NCBI GenBank assembly: GCA_029255685.2
Contig: CM055312.2
Location: 78,684,369 to 78,748,368 of the forward strand
Origin: Silene conica
Taxonomy: Eukaryota > Streptophyta > Magnoliopsida > Caryophyllales > Caryophyllaceae
Reading direction: 5' to 3'
Length of the DNA: 64,000 nt
Shown one piece after another: positions 1 to 9,621 of this stretch (positions within the stretch are counted from its first letter, which is position 1; every line of letters starts with the position of its first letter). A model generated the notes under the pieces. The model made no database searches. It was given only the letters and a program-made list of their open reading frames with translations, and had not been told where the DNA came from. The translations under genes and the position numbers were made by a program.

Positions 1-776
1 TTATTAAGTTGTTTCAGAAAATCATCTTCCCACGATTTGGAGTGCCCCGCGCGGTGATTAGTGATGGTGGAACGCATTTCAAAGAGCATCATCTTAACTC
101 CTTGTTGAAGAAATATGGAGTTACACACCGACGAGGATTAGCATACCATCCTCAAACCAGTGGGCAGGTGGAGGTTTCCAACCGAGAGTTGAAGCAGATC
201 TTGGAGAAAGTGGTGAGCAAGAACAGGAAAGATTGGAGTCGGAAGCTTGATGACACCTTGTGGGCATACCGCACTGCCTACAAGACACCTATTGGAGCAT
301 CCCCATACCGACTAGTCTACGGTAAATCATGCCACTTACCTGTGGAGTTGGAGTACAAAGCTATGTGGGCCATAAAGGAGCTAAATATGGACCTTTCACT
401 GGCGGGTGAAAAGAGATTGATGAAGCTGAACGAGCTTGATGAGTTCCGATTACATGCCTACGACAGTGCTCAAGTCTACAAAGAACGAACCAAAAGGTGG
501 CATGACAAGCACATTTTGCAACGAGAATTTCATGTTGGCGAGAAAGTTTTACTATTCAATTCTCGTTTGCGTTTGTTTCCAGGAAAACTGAAGAGTAGAT
601 GGTCTGGACCGTTCACTGTTGTTGAAGTGAACAAATTTGGGTCAGTTACACTGCAAACTGACAAGGGTGAGTATTTTAAAGTGAATGGTCAACGCTTGAA
701 ACTATACCATGAAGGTGCCTTCATTGGGGTAGTAGAAATCGTTGCCCTATTCACTTTTGAAAGTAACTTTGATTAG
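1..776 (+). CDS. Integrase, C-terminal two thirds (partial, Ty3/gypsy Athila-type)
   Basis: Integrase inserts the element's cDNA into host chromosomes. The frame is open from the window edge (codon phase begins at base 3) to the stop at 774-776. Visible parts are the second catalytic Asp in SDGGTHF, the catalytic Glu in [10 protein letters not shown] about 35 residues later (D,D35E spacing), the core end with PYRLVYGK, and a C-terminal region with the GPFTVVEV and GSVTL strands of the gypsy integrase tail. The zinc-binding N-terminus and first Asp are outside the window. No chromodomain follows, which fits Athila/Tat rather than a chromovirus. It would be processed from a gag-pol polyprotein whose earlier domains are not in view. 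No break is seen in this part. Confidence 0.9.
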   Translation, partial: IKLFQKIIFPRFGVPRAVISDGGTHFKEHHLNSLLKKYGVTHRRGLAYHPQTSGQVEVSNRELKQILEKVVSKNRKDWSRKLDDTLWAYRTAYKTPIGASPYRLVYGKSCHLPVELEYKAMWAIKELNMDLSLAGEKRLMKLNELDEFRLHAYDSAQVYKERTKRWHDKHILQREFHVGEKVLLFNSRLRLFPGKLKSRWSGPFTVVEVNKFGSVTLQTDKGEYFKVNGQRLKLYHEGAFIGVVEIVALFTFESNFD

Positions 777-999
777 AGGTAATACGGTCGTGCGGGACCG
801 CTTAAACCAGCGCTATCGGGAGGCAGCCCGCGTTTTTTTTTTTTTTTTTTTTTTTTTTCAAGTTTCCTTAGTTTAGTGTTAGTTTCTTTGATTTCAGTTT
901 TAGGTTACGTTTAATGCGTTTGTCAAGCTTTTGTTGCAGGGTGCGACGCTTTTGGAGTCATGAATTTGAAGAATAACGGGTTAAGTACTGCTAAGGGTC
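777..999 (+). other. Post-pol non-coding segment with GGGAGGC motif and T-run
   Basis: Directly after the integrase stop is a block reading TTAAACCAGCGCTATCGGGAG, then GCAGCCCGCG and a run of about 29 T. From memory, a similar block (AAACAAGCGCT followed by GGGAGGCAACCC) is common just after pol in plant Athila/Tat elements; its role is unknown to me. The GGG...CCC part could form a short hairpin. No ORF is present. Confidence 0.5.
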
Positions 1000-1220
1000 C
1001 CTAGATCGAGGTTTGAGTGGCCTAGATCGAGGAACCCTTGGCAAAAATTCAATTCCGTTAAAGCGTAAGTGAGGTCGTGAAAATTTTAGGTCCCTCGATC
1101 GAGGTAGTGACGTCCTCGATCGAGGAACTCTGTTTGAATTTTTTTCCCTCCTAATGTCGTAAGTTGGGATCAAAATTTTTAAAGGTCCCTCGATCGAGGA
1201 CCGCTGACCCTCGATCGAGG
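1000..1220 (+). promoter_or_regulatory. Internal palindrome array (three CTCGATCGAG pairs)
   Basis: Six 12-bp palindromes occur as three pairs: CCTAGATCGAGG at 1000 and 1021, CCTCGATCGAGG at 1093 and 1114, and again at 1188 and 1209. Start-to-start spacing within each pair is exactly 21 bp, and pair-to-pair distance is 93 and 95 bp. The spacer of the second pair (TAGTGACGT) nearly matches a spacer in this element's LTR array (GAGTGACGT), so it is the same composite module. The array is followed by a pyrimidine-rich leader and the ORF at 1862. I infer a regulatory role, perhaps an internal promoter; no clear TATA box follows. Confidence 0.6.
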
Positions 1221-1861
1221 CGGGCGGTTCAGACCGGTTTGCCGGCTTCTTCAGCTTAGTTTCCCCAATTTTTCTTCATTCTTCATATTTACTTCCACTT
1301 TTTCGCACCCCTTCCTCTTTCTCTTCAATTTTCTTCTCCCCAAATCCACTTTGTGCTTCATTGTTCACTAATTCATCATCAACATCACATCTTTGCTAGA
1401 TTCTAACAACTTTCTTGGAGGTAATTTCTTTTTTTTTCACTCTAATTTTCAGATTTTATTCATCTTAAGAAAAGTTAGGGTTTGGTGTGTTTATGCTAAT
1501 TTGATGCCTTAAATTGTTGTTTCTTGCTACAAATCACTCTTATACTTACTTATAATTACAATTCCTAGTCGATAACACATTCATTCATCAAATTCTAGTC
1601 AAAAATTCGAAAATTTCGAATCAGGGGTTAGGGTTTGGTCGAAAATTTCGAATTAAGGAATTGTAGTTATTTGTTTGTTATTTTTTGCTTTAATCCTTCT
1701 ATTAGCTACTTATTATTTAAATTCATAGTCATTTACAACTTGATTTACCTAATTTTAGTCACAAATTCGAAAATTTCGAATTAGGGATTAGGGTTTGGGT
1801 AATTTCAGGTTCGTTTTGATTGCCATTGGGTTTGTAATTCTTTGTATGCTAATTTTGTAGG
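1221..1861 (+). other. CT-rich leader before the env-position ORF
   Basis: Bases 1240-1440 are strongly pyrimidine-rich and resemble a plant 5' leader. They are followed by AT-rich sequence containing a near-duplicate segment (around 1570-1670 and 1730-1800) with the phrase GAAAATTTCGAATTAGGG. The sequence TTTTGTAG just before the ATG at 1862 could serve as a splice acceptor. No ORF of note is present. Confidence 0.4.
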
Positions 1862-3425
1862 ATGGATAGACAAGGAGCAATACGACAAAGGGCACCACGT
1901 CAACCACGCATTCCACCAGTTGACGATTTTCCCATGGTAATCTTCGCCACACTTGAGCAAAGGAACGAGTTTGTTCGCCTCATGGCTAGGCCAATGAACC
2001 CTACTAGGTGCGTGAACAGTACCATACTTGGTAACTTGGGCCTTAATGATAGCATCTTTGGCATGTTTGACCAGTTGGGGTTGGGTGGTTTGTACTCCTT
2101 GTGTGAATCATCTTATCGTCCCCTGACACTTGAGTTCCTAAGCTCCTTGGTTCATGATATACCGGGTAGGAGGATTCAGTTTCGACTCCTTAATTAATGT
2201 CGATTATGCTCTTTCATATGACCAAGTGGCTGAGCACCTTGATTTAGATGTCGGGGAACCGGAGGATTTGCTGGGGGTTCCAAATTGGCTCCGTGCGACT
2301 CGGTATTTTTCACTCTTTTCAGGTCATTCCGTGGAAGTGGGAGCTATGGCTGTCAACGATGTACAACATCCTGCTCTTAGGATTTTCCTGCGCCTACTTT
2401 CCTGTCTTCTTTACGGTAGGAAGGACATAAGTAAACTGGTGACCATAGAAGTTCTGCTTTTAGCCTCCTGCCTAAACCCTTTTAAGGAGGAGGTTTTCAC
2501 TTTCAGCGCTCCGGGAGTCGTTTGTGGGGCTTTAGATAAGATGAGAGGGAAGTTCTCATCTTTAGATTGTGGGGCTATAGTGACTCGCCTTGCTAGGCGA
2601 GTAGCTGGTTTTCAGGGTCTTCCACCTTACTTACCCATGACTGATATTGTGGCACCCACGGTGGATGAGGAGTACTTGCGTTATGGGCTCGGTTGGATAG
2701 ATTGTGTTGCGAGGAGATATAGGTGGAAGGTACGGGGTACCTTGTGGATGGATTTACCATGTGATCGACTTCCTGAGACGGACCATCTTGAGGAGGACGA
2801 GTCAGAGCTACGTCCCCTGCCTGTCTCTTACTTGATTCCAGATGAGCTCACTTACCAGGTTCCCCTGACACGCCAGCCTCGTAGGAAGGCTGCCAACCCT
2901 ACGGCCCCTATTTTTCACCCTGCAGCACCATTCCAGCCATTTGCACCTCCACCATTTGCACCTCCATCATTTGCACCTTCTTATTCTTTCGATCCTATTG
3001 TTGAGAGGGAGGTTCGGCTATATGAGGGCATTAATAATGCCTTGGTTCAGAGGAGACTGTGGGAGCAGATGGAGGCGACTAGCCTTGCTGAGAACCGTCC
3101 ATATAGGGGTGTTGCTCCTAGCTACTACACACCTATTCCTGGCGACGACAGTCAGGTATTTCACTTGTATGGTGTGACTTCAGAGGAGTTTACCACCCAG
3201 TTCAGTCGCGACTACGGTGCCTTTGGGAGACCTTTCTATACTCCCATTCGCCCAGATGAGCCAGTCGGGGGATTTGGTGGTCAGTTTGGGGCCGACCCTT
3301 CTCATGGTGGTGGTAGGGGACGTGGCAGTCACCAGGATGCCGCCGGTAGCAGCAGAGAGGTCGATTCAGACCTGGAGGCACAATTTAAAGCAATTGATGA
3401 TTATGTAGATGATGATGAGCAGTAG
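1862..3425 (+). pseudogene. Athila ORF-1-like protein in env position, frameshifted
   Basis: Two overlapping frames make up the gene: 1862-2197 and 2154-3425, with a one-base frame change between about 2154 and 2197. The N-terminal part has the RPMNPTRCVN...LGNLGL motif seen in plant Athila ORF-1 type proteins; the - strand ORF at 12158-13621 has a matching motif (RPLHPTRFIDRAGLREIGI). The middle part (RMFLRLLSCLLYGRKDIS-like region) fits the same family. The C-terminus is Pro/Ala/Phe-rich (several FAPP repeats), then Gly/Arg-rich (GGGRGRG), and ends in an acidic tail (DDYVDDDEQ). I see no signal peptide or membrane segment, so the envelope role sometimes proposed for this position is not supported here. 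The function of the family is not known. Confidence 0.72.
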
Positions 3426-4984
3426 TGACAGCTGGTCACTACCCCCTTCACAGCTGGTTTGGGGGAGACGCTACCTTACTGACGGTAGCATTTTTCCTTG
3501 TTTTTCTTTTTTTTCTTTTTTTTTGTTGGTTTTTCTTTGCTCTCTTCCATGTCTTTTTAGTAGTGTTCTCTCTAGGTTGCTGCGGTTTATTGTGATCTTT
3601 TTGCTGTAGGGTCACATTGAGGACACTGTGACATATAGGTTTGGGGGAGTGTTTTTACTTTCAGTTGTGTGTTTCTTTTCTGTTAAAAAAAAAAAAAGTG
3701 TGTTTCTTTTAGGTCGAGTCTTGGTGAATTTAGCTAGCAATGATGATAATTTGCCCTTGTTTCTGTTTTTAAATCCCAATTAGCTGTCATGTACTCTGTT
3801 TTGACTTGCATTAATGAATACAAAGCTCATAGTCCAAGCCTTCACCGTTGTTGACTTGCCTTTTGCTGATTAGATTTGACAAATTTTGTTGGTAAGCTAC
3901 TTAATTTCTGAGGTCTTTAGAGCTTCCTAGGCCGGGAACATTAATAAACCGGTCTCATTGTTTTTTAGGCTTGAGTGTAGTTCTCCTCATGGAATGTGTA
4001 ATATCAAACTGCATAAGTGTGAAATTGATTTCTTGATACTTCTATTGCTTTCATATGACTAAGTACATGTGGATAGGCGGTTCTTACCGTTCAAATAAGC
4101 ATTACAGATTATCCTTTTGTTAGCCCGTTTGAACCTTGTGGCCATTTCATATCTCATCTAATAGCTACAATCCAGAATTTGCCTACCTTATCGGGACAGT
4201 CGCAGTTGCTTGTTTACCATGTTTATTCTTACTACTATGGTTGGGATAGGGACTTATTTTGTCACTTGTGGGTGTAGTAGAAATATTTTGAGCAATTGTG
4301 TTGTATCTCTTATGATTGGAAAAGAAGAAAATTGTATGAAGCAGAAAATGAAAAAGAGGAATGTATGAAGCAGAAAATGAAAAGGCTTCATTTGATTATG
4401 TTAAGAGATCGAAAGGATGATTACTAGAGTTTAATGCATCTTTGGAGAGTAGTTTGTTGACTCTCATATCTTGTAATTTTGAGATAATTTCTCTAGATTG
4501 GGATGAATTGTGATACTTATTATAGAATTGGTTTTGGTTTAATGCTGCGACTACCGTCTTAGCCCCACATATCCATAACGTGTTTCGGCACAAACCATTT
4601 CTATACCTTTGCCCATTTGCCATCCTTTTTGTCCTTGATACATGTACTTTTGTCTACGTTATGATTGCATTTTAGTTGGGGAAATCTCTATCACATTAGA
4701 TTGCATGCATGTTTCATAAGTTGAGTGAGTGTCTTATTTCTTTCTATCTCACATATATTTCACCTCTTATGAGTGCTTGAGCGAATCCGTGAGAATCCGA
4801 CTAATTTGTCTTGCAAGATTGAAAGGTAATTGGCTTGTCTACATCGTTGTCATCTTGGAATATGAGCTGGGTTTTCTCTTTTTAGTCATCACTTAGTTAC
4901 ATTCATAGCTTAGGATTTATTTCATTAGCATTGGCTCTGAGTTAGCTATTCACCGTTTGTTTTTATGGGTCTTCTTTTAGTTTA
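3426..4984 (+). other. 3' non-coding region of the Athila element
   Basis: About 1.6 kb without coding signal between the env-position ORF and the terminal PPT. It holds T-rich runs, two internal PPT-like copies of GGTTTGGGGGAG (3456-3467 and 3638-3649), and a hairpin before the second. Otherwise it is unremarkable AT-rich sequence. Long 3' non-coding regions are normal in Athila elements. Confidence 0.6.
3611..3649 (+). promoter_or_regulatory. AGGA-loop hairpin plus internal PPT-like motif
   Basis: GTCACATTG, AGGA, CACTGTGAC (3611-3632) forms a stem of nine positions with one mismatch and an AGGA loop. GGTTTGGGGGAG follows at 3638-3649. The layout copies the terminal hairpin and PPT at 4985-5022, with a different stem sequence. 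It could be a secondary plus-strand primer site or an RNA signal; that is inference. Confidence 0.55.
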
Positions 4985-5022
4985 CTTTGCTTGAGGACAA
5001 GCAAAGAGTCGGTTTGGGGGAG
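4985..5022 (+). promoter_or_regulatory. Terminal hairpin and polypurine tract of Athila element 1
   Basis: CTTTGCTTG (4985-4993), AGGA, CAAGCAAAG (4998-5006) is a perfect 9-bp stem with a 4-base loop. The polypurine tract GGTTTGGGGGAG lies at 5011-5022, two bases before the LTR. PPTs prime plus-strand DNA synthesis in LTR retroelements. Confidence 0.75.
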
Positions 5023-5024
5023 TT

Positions 5025-6272
5025 TGATGAGTCTTTTTTTACTTACACTTTTATGCTTCCCCTTAGATGTTTTTGAGACGGTTTGTGATATTATATGACA
5101 TTTTATGTGCCGTTTTTGTGAGATTGTCGATACTTCCGCCTTTTTATGTTTTAATGCAGGATGAGTGCATTTGCGGAACAAGTTGGTGTACTAAGGCATC
5201 GCGAGAGTCGACAAGGTGGAGTACAAGAAGAACCCAAGGGATTCTAGGAAGTTTGGAGAAGAATCGAGGAAGAAAAGAGTTGAATAAGACTATTAACGAA
5301 GACCCTCGATCGAGGGAGTGATGTCCTCGATCGAGGGGGGGTCCTCGATCGAGGGAGTGACGTCCTCGATCGAGGAACCCGTCGCAGGAATTTATTTCCG
5401 CTTTTTCCTTATTTCGACTTTCCTTATTTTTTATAAATAAGGAGTTCGATAACCTAGTTTTTACTACCTTTTATTTTACACACTACTTTAGATCTAGTTT
5501 TTCTCTTCATCATTGTCCGGATTAATCCATACTTTGTTCTTAATCTTTCCTTGCTAATTACTACGGTATTACTATTTCTTGTTTAATTTAATTCATTCAA
5601 GTTTTTATGCTTTTTATTCTTTGTTGTTATTTATCATCTTCAATCATGTTTTCAATCCTCTTTATTGTTATTGTTATTAGATTCAATATGTGTAGCTAAT
5701 TTCTTAATCTAGGATGAAGGGGATCCAAGTATGTTAAAAAGGGAATGTTAATTGATTGCTAGTAAAATCGCAAGGATTGTTGTTTGATTATTGTTCGTAT
5801 TCTAATTTATTGATTTAGGCCTGAATTGATAATTAGTGTAGCAAATTAGTTCTTTCACCGATCGGGTTAGAATTGATATAGGCTGCGATAATCAAATAGG
5901 TTGATTCTAATAATAGCGATCGCATGTTAGTTTTTGACCTAAAGAACACAATAGTATTGACCAATCTTGTGACCTTGAATAATCCGATTGAACTAGTGAT
6001 TAATTAAGAATCCCAATATAATATACTTGGTGATCCGGAATTCCTAGACTTTTTATATCTCTGTTACACATCCTTTTTTCAATTGTTTTTAGTTATTAGT
6101 CAAAACAAACAAACCAAAACCCCGTAAAACTGTTACTTTTAGACTTAATTACCATTAGCAAACCGTTTATTACCGCCTCCCTGTGGATTCGATACCTGTC
6201 TTACCACTAGCTATTCTGCTAGTATTGAGATAGTTTTACTTTGATTAAGGTGATACGACTTTAGCCCTATCA
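5025..6272 (+). repeat. 3' LTR of Athila element 1 (1248 bp)
   Basis: It begins TGATGAG immediately after the PPT and ends CCTATCA, giving the TGAT...ATCA inverted ends usual for this lineage. It contains a palindrome array (5303-5375), a TATA box at 5432-5439, and a long AT-rich U5. LINE sequence starts at the next base. Only this LTR is in the window, so its age cannot be estimated. Confidence 0.85.
5303..5439 (+). promoter_or_regulatory. LTR promoter: four CTCGATCGAG palindromes and a TATA box
   Basis: CCTCGATCGAGG occurs at 5304, 5325, 5343 and 5364. The pairs 5304/5325 and 5343/5364 are each spaced 21 bp, with spacers containing AGTGATGT and AGTGACGT. TATAAATA lies at 5432-5439, 56 bp after the last palindrome. 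An array just upstream of a TATA box suggests binding sites for a dimeric activator or repressor; the binding protein is not known. Confidence 0.7.
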
Positions 6273-7876
6273 GAAGCTTTCTTGGCCCTTATTCCTAAAG
6301 TTGACAATCCACAACGGGTAAATCAATTTCGCCCTATTGGTTTATGTAATGTTATTTATAAATTAATTATGAAGATGATTGTGAACCGGCTGAAGCCTAT
6401 TCTTCCTATTCTTATTAACCCGGTTCAAACAAGCTTTGTCCTCCAAAGACAAATTACTGATAATATCATCCTTGTACAAGAAGCCCTCCATTCGATGCGA
6501 AAAGTAGGGGCAAAACGGGTTTATGGTTCTTAAGTTGGACCTGGAGAAGGCATATGATAAGCTCGAATGGCCGTTTGTAAATCATTGCCTCATTGATATG
6601 GGTTTACCTCTGAAGATGGTTCGGGTCATCATGAACTTAATTTATTCGGTAACGCTGAATGTGCTTTGGAATGGGGAGGTGACTGAATTTTTTGCTCCTA
6701 CGAGAGGTATACGGCAGGGAGACCCTCTTTCACCATACCTCTTTACGATATGTATGGAGAAATTGAGTCAAATCATTGCTCATGAACACCTCAACGGGAA
6801 TTGGAAAGGTTTTCCAACTTGTCGGGGTGGTCCTATTCTGACTCACCTTTTTTTTGCGGACGACATAGTCTTTTTTGCATAAGCTAATGTGGAACAAGGG
6901 GCCGTAATTAACGAAGTGTTGCAGCGTTTCTGTGTTGCGTCTGGGCTTCGGGTATCACGTGCTAAATCAAAAGTCTATTTCTCTCCCAATACTAACATGG
7001 AAATCCGAGGGGCTGTGACTGATATTCTGGGCTTTGAAAGCACGGATAATTTGAGGACTTACTTGGGAATGCCACCTATTCATGGACGAGTTACGAAGGA
7101 AACATTTGACTATGTTATCCAACGGGTAGATAAAAGACTTTCGGGATGGAAGTCGAGAGGGTTGTCAATGGCGGGGCGTGCCACTCTCATTCAATCAACG
7201 CTTAACGCGGTACCCTCTTATGCAATGCAGACATCTTTTATACCGCGAAGTGTTTGTGATGAATTAGATAAAAAATCGAGGCGTTTTTTATGGGGAGGTG
7301 ACAGTAATTCTCGCGGAATTAGCTTAGTTTCTTGGGATATGGTCACTAATGAAAAGGAGAATGGAGGTTTAGGGATCCGCTCGATGCGACAGGTCAATAG
7401 TGCATTAATGGCAAAATTAGGATGGAGAATCCTTAAGGAGCCAAATTCGCTTTGGGCTCGAGTTCTTCGTCATAAATATACTAAGGGCCGCTGTGATATG
7501 GATATGTTTGAGTCTAGACAGGATTGCTCGAATGTTTGGAGGGGAATTGTAGAGGCTTCGGAAGTGTTAAAGCAAGGCCTCGGTTCAAACGTAGGAAATG
7601 GGACTTCGACGCTCTTCTGGAAGCACAAATGGGCTACTGAAAAATCCCTTGAATACCACTCTGAATTCGAAATTCCGGAGCAATTTCAGAACATGACAGT
7701 AGCGGATTTTTGGGACGATGCAACCGGAAGTAGGAGCTCTTCGCGGACCTTCTTCCGACGGATATTCTCCAGACTATTGCATCTTTTGAAGTGGTGCCGG
7801 GCGAATCCAACTCTGATAAATTTTACTGGGCTGAAACCTCCTCGGGTTATTTCTCTATTAAGTCTGCTATTCGGAT
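6273..7876 (+). pseudogene. LINE reverse transcriptase, middle segment
   Basis: Non-LTR retrotransposon RT region. The first frame (6282-6533) has IPKVDNPQRVNQFRPIGLCN, a typical plant LINE RT start motif. A frameshift near 6530 leads to a second frame (6523-6882) with KLDLEKAYDKLEW, the GIRQGDPLSPYLF block and the catalytic FFADD. A TAA at 6880-6882 interrupts the frame, and coding resumes at 6889 with the RT thumb region (YLGMPP...RLSGWKSRGLSMAGR, RRFLWGG). The segment ends abruptly at 7876, where an Athila element has inserted; the continuation is at 19781. The 5' half, including any ORF1 and endonuclease, lies left of the window. It is dead through several independent lesions. Confidence 0.9.
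7872..7876. repeat. Target-site duplication CGGAT, left copy
   Basis: CGGAT precedes the left LTR and recurs at 19781-19785 after the right LTR. A 5-bp duplication is standard for LTR retrotransposon integration. Confidence 0.92.
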
Positions 7877-9583
7877 TGATGGCCGTCTTTTGCCGTCACT
7901 ACCGGCATCAAACACATTTATAAAACCCGAAAGCAAGTAGTATCGAAATCGGGGTCGAACGCGAAGACGGTGGGGATAGTTGTGTAATTATGTTCTAATT
8001 TAAGTAAGAGTCGGGGGTAATAGGTTGGTGAATGATTAATGACTAAAGAACAACTAAAACGAACAATTAAAGCAAACTAATTAAGGTTGAATCGATGGAA
8101 GAGAAGACTGGGTTTCGGGGGTCACTAAGGTGGTTAGACGAAGATGCGAGAAAGAAAACTAGAAGGTCTCAAACAAATAATCTCGGGTAGTCTCTTCTCT
8201 CGAGTCGACTAACCTAGGTCGGAATACCCTAGCTTTCACTACAAATACCATAACCAACCATTAAACATGCTAAGACAAACCCCCAACCGTCGCTAAAGGC
8301 AAGTCACGCTAAAATCAAAGCCCAACTTTCGTTGAGGCCAATCATCAAACACCTAGCATGCAACAAATGGAAGACTACTCTTTTAAGAACAACTAATCAA
8401 CTTACTAGCACGATTTATCATCTAAGCAACACCCAAGATCACCCCTTACCCTAGCAAGGGTACTACTCACTCATGGTGAATGAAAACATGTGAATAAGAC
8501 ACAAACAAAAGCTAACCATCATGAACAAGCAAAGGGTAAACAATTGATTCAAAAGAAACTTAAGCAAATGTAAAAACTAAGTAGAGATTAGAAGAATTAT
8601 ACCAATGATTATAGAAAAGGAAGTAGCTTGGATAACAAGTTGAAATATTCTTTCAAACCCTTCAAAATACAACCCAACAAAATCCTCTTACAATAACCAA
8701 GAACAAGGCTAAGTAGAATCCTCAAGAGAGATTAACAAATATTGAAAGATTAAACTAGGATCTAAACAAGATTAAAATATTTGAGAGTGTTTTTTGTGTC
8801 TAAGTATTAGCCAATGAAACAGTAAAAAACCCTAGAAAAGTGTGTAAAAGTAACGTATCAAATGAAAGACTAAGTGCGGGTTTATATAGTGCGCGAAAAA
8901 CTGAGAAAGGCTTCTCAGCCGGTGGACCGGCTGCCGGTGGTGGACCGGCTGGGAGCCCAGATTTTGACTTCTGAAGTTTTTCTTCTTTTTTTCTTCAAAA
9001 CCTTTGACCCTCAGCCGACCGGCCGGCTGCCGGTCGGGCACCGGCTGGGAGGCCAAAACCTTCATTCTGATTTTTTCTTCAACTTCTTCAATGCACAGGT
9101 CCCCTCAGCCGGTGGACCGGCTGCCGGTGGTCCACCGGCTGGGAGCCCTTTTTGAGTAATCTGCCCAACATACGAATTTTCTTCAAACTTCGAATTTTGT
9201 CTAAGTATGGGAAATTGATCCCCAGCCGGCCTACCGGCTGCCGGCTGGGAACCGGCCAGGAGTCAGATTTTGGGGTCTGGAAAACTTCTTCATTTTTATC
9301 GAAATCTCGTGTCAAAAATCCCAGCCGGCCGACCGACCGCCGGTTGGGGACCGTCTGGGAGGGCCTGGGAGTGACCTTTGCTAAATTCTTCAAAATTCAC
9401 TCTAAATCCGCCTCGATTTCTCCCGATTCTTCGCCCCCGCCGTAATACCTACAAAAATTGGATCGAATAGGAATATACGAGGCAACGGACGTAAAAGCAA
9501 CTAAAGACACGCAAATCGAGGTCGAATCGTGACCGAAAATAAAGAAAATGTAAAGAAAATGATGACCAAAATGGAGCTCATCA
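7877..9583 (-). repeat. 3' LTR of Athila element 2 (1707 bp)
   Basis: On the + strand it runs from TGATGGCC to GAGCTCATCA, matching 18060-19780 along its full length. It contains five CAGCCGG-type palindrome modules (8915-9362) and, on the - strand, a TATATAAA at 8881-8888 directly downstream of them. The first 1 kb (+ coordinates) would be R/U5 and the last 0.7 kb U3. Confidence 0.92.
8881..9362 (-). promoter_or_regulatory. U3 promoter of Athila element 2: CCGG-type palindrome modules plus TATA box
   Basis: Five modules of the form CAGCCGG(n)CCGGCTG-CCGG(n)CCGGCTGGG start at 8916, 9012, 9106, 9223 and 9322, that is every 94-117 bp. Read on the - strand, they end about 25 bp upstream of TATATAAA (8888-8881). 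The homologous array in the 5' LTR is at 19106-19548 with TATA at 19070-19077. Several LTR differences fall inside module units. Confidence 0.7.
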
Positions 9584-9621
9584 GAATTCCCCACACTTAA
9601 ACCTTACTCGTCCTCGAGTAA
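9584..9621 (-). promoter_or_regulatory. Terminal hairpin and PPT of Athila element 2
   Basis: On the - strand, TTACTCG, AGGA, CGAGTAA (9621-9604) forms a perfect 7-bp stem with an AGGA loop. It is followed by GGTTTAAGTGTGGGGAATTC, the polypurine tract abutting the LTR at 9583. The loop is the same as in Athila element 1 and the stem is different. Confidence 0.75.

Larger units (their letters stand above)
1..6272 (+). mobile_element. Athila-type Ty3/gypsy LTR retrotransposon, 3' part
   Basis: The segment starts inside the integrase and runs through a non-coding stretch, an ORF in the env position, a long 3' non-coding region with polypurine tracts, and a 3' LTR (5025-6272). The order integrase, then an Athila ORF-1-like protein, then LTR is that of the Athila lineage of Ty3/gypsy. 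The 3' edge is sharp: the LTR ends in ATCA at 6272 and the next base resumes LINE coding sequence, so the element sits inside a LINE. The expected target duplication would be GAAGC (6273-6277), repeated before the 5' LTR, which lies outside the window. Confidence 0.88.

Noticed and set aside
9-11. TTG at base 9 as the start of the integrase ORF
   Set aside because: The frame is open through the window edge and the homology begins upstream; this is an internal part of a polyprotein.
1-3425. True retroviral envelope in the Athila element
   Set aside because: The ORF in the env position has no signal peptide, membrane segment or cleavage motif that I can see. It matches the Athila ORF-1-like family instead.
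8874-9445. Several ORFs on both strands over the CCGG arrays (also at 13784-14448, 19063-19603, 37982-38480, 45593-45962)
   Set aside because: The palindromes are stop-poor and read open in many frames, giving the same RPTGRLG-like peptides. They are shadows of the repeat.
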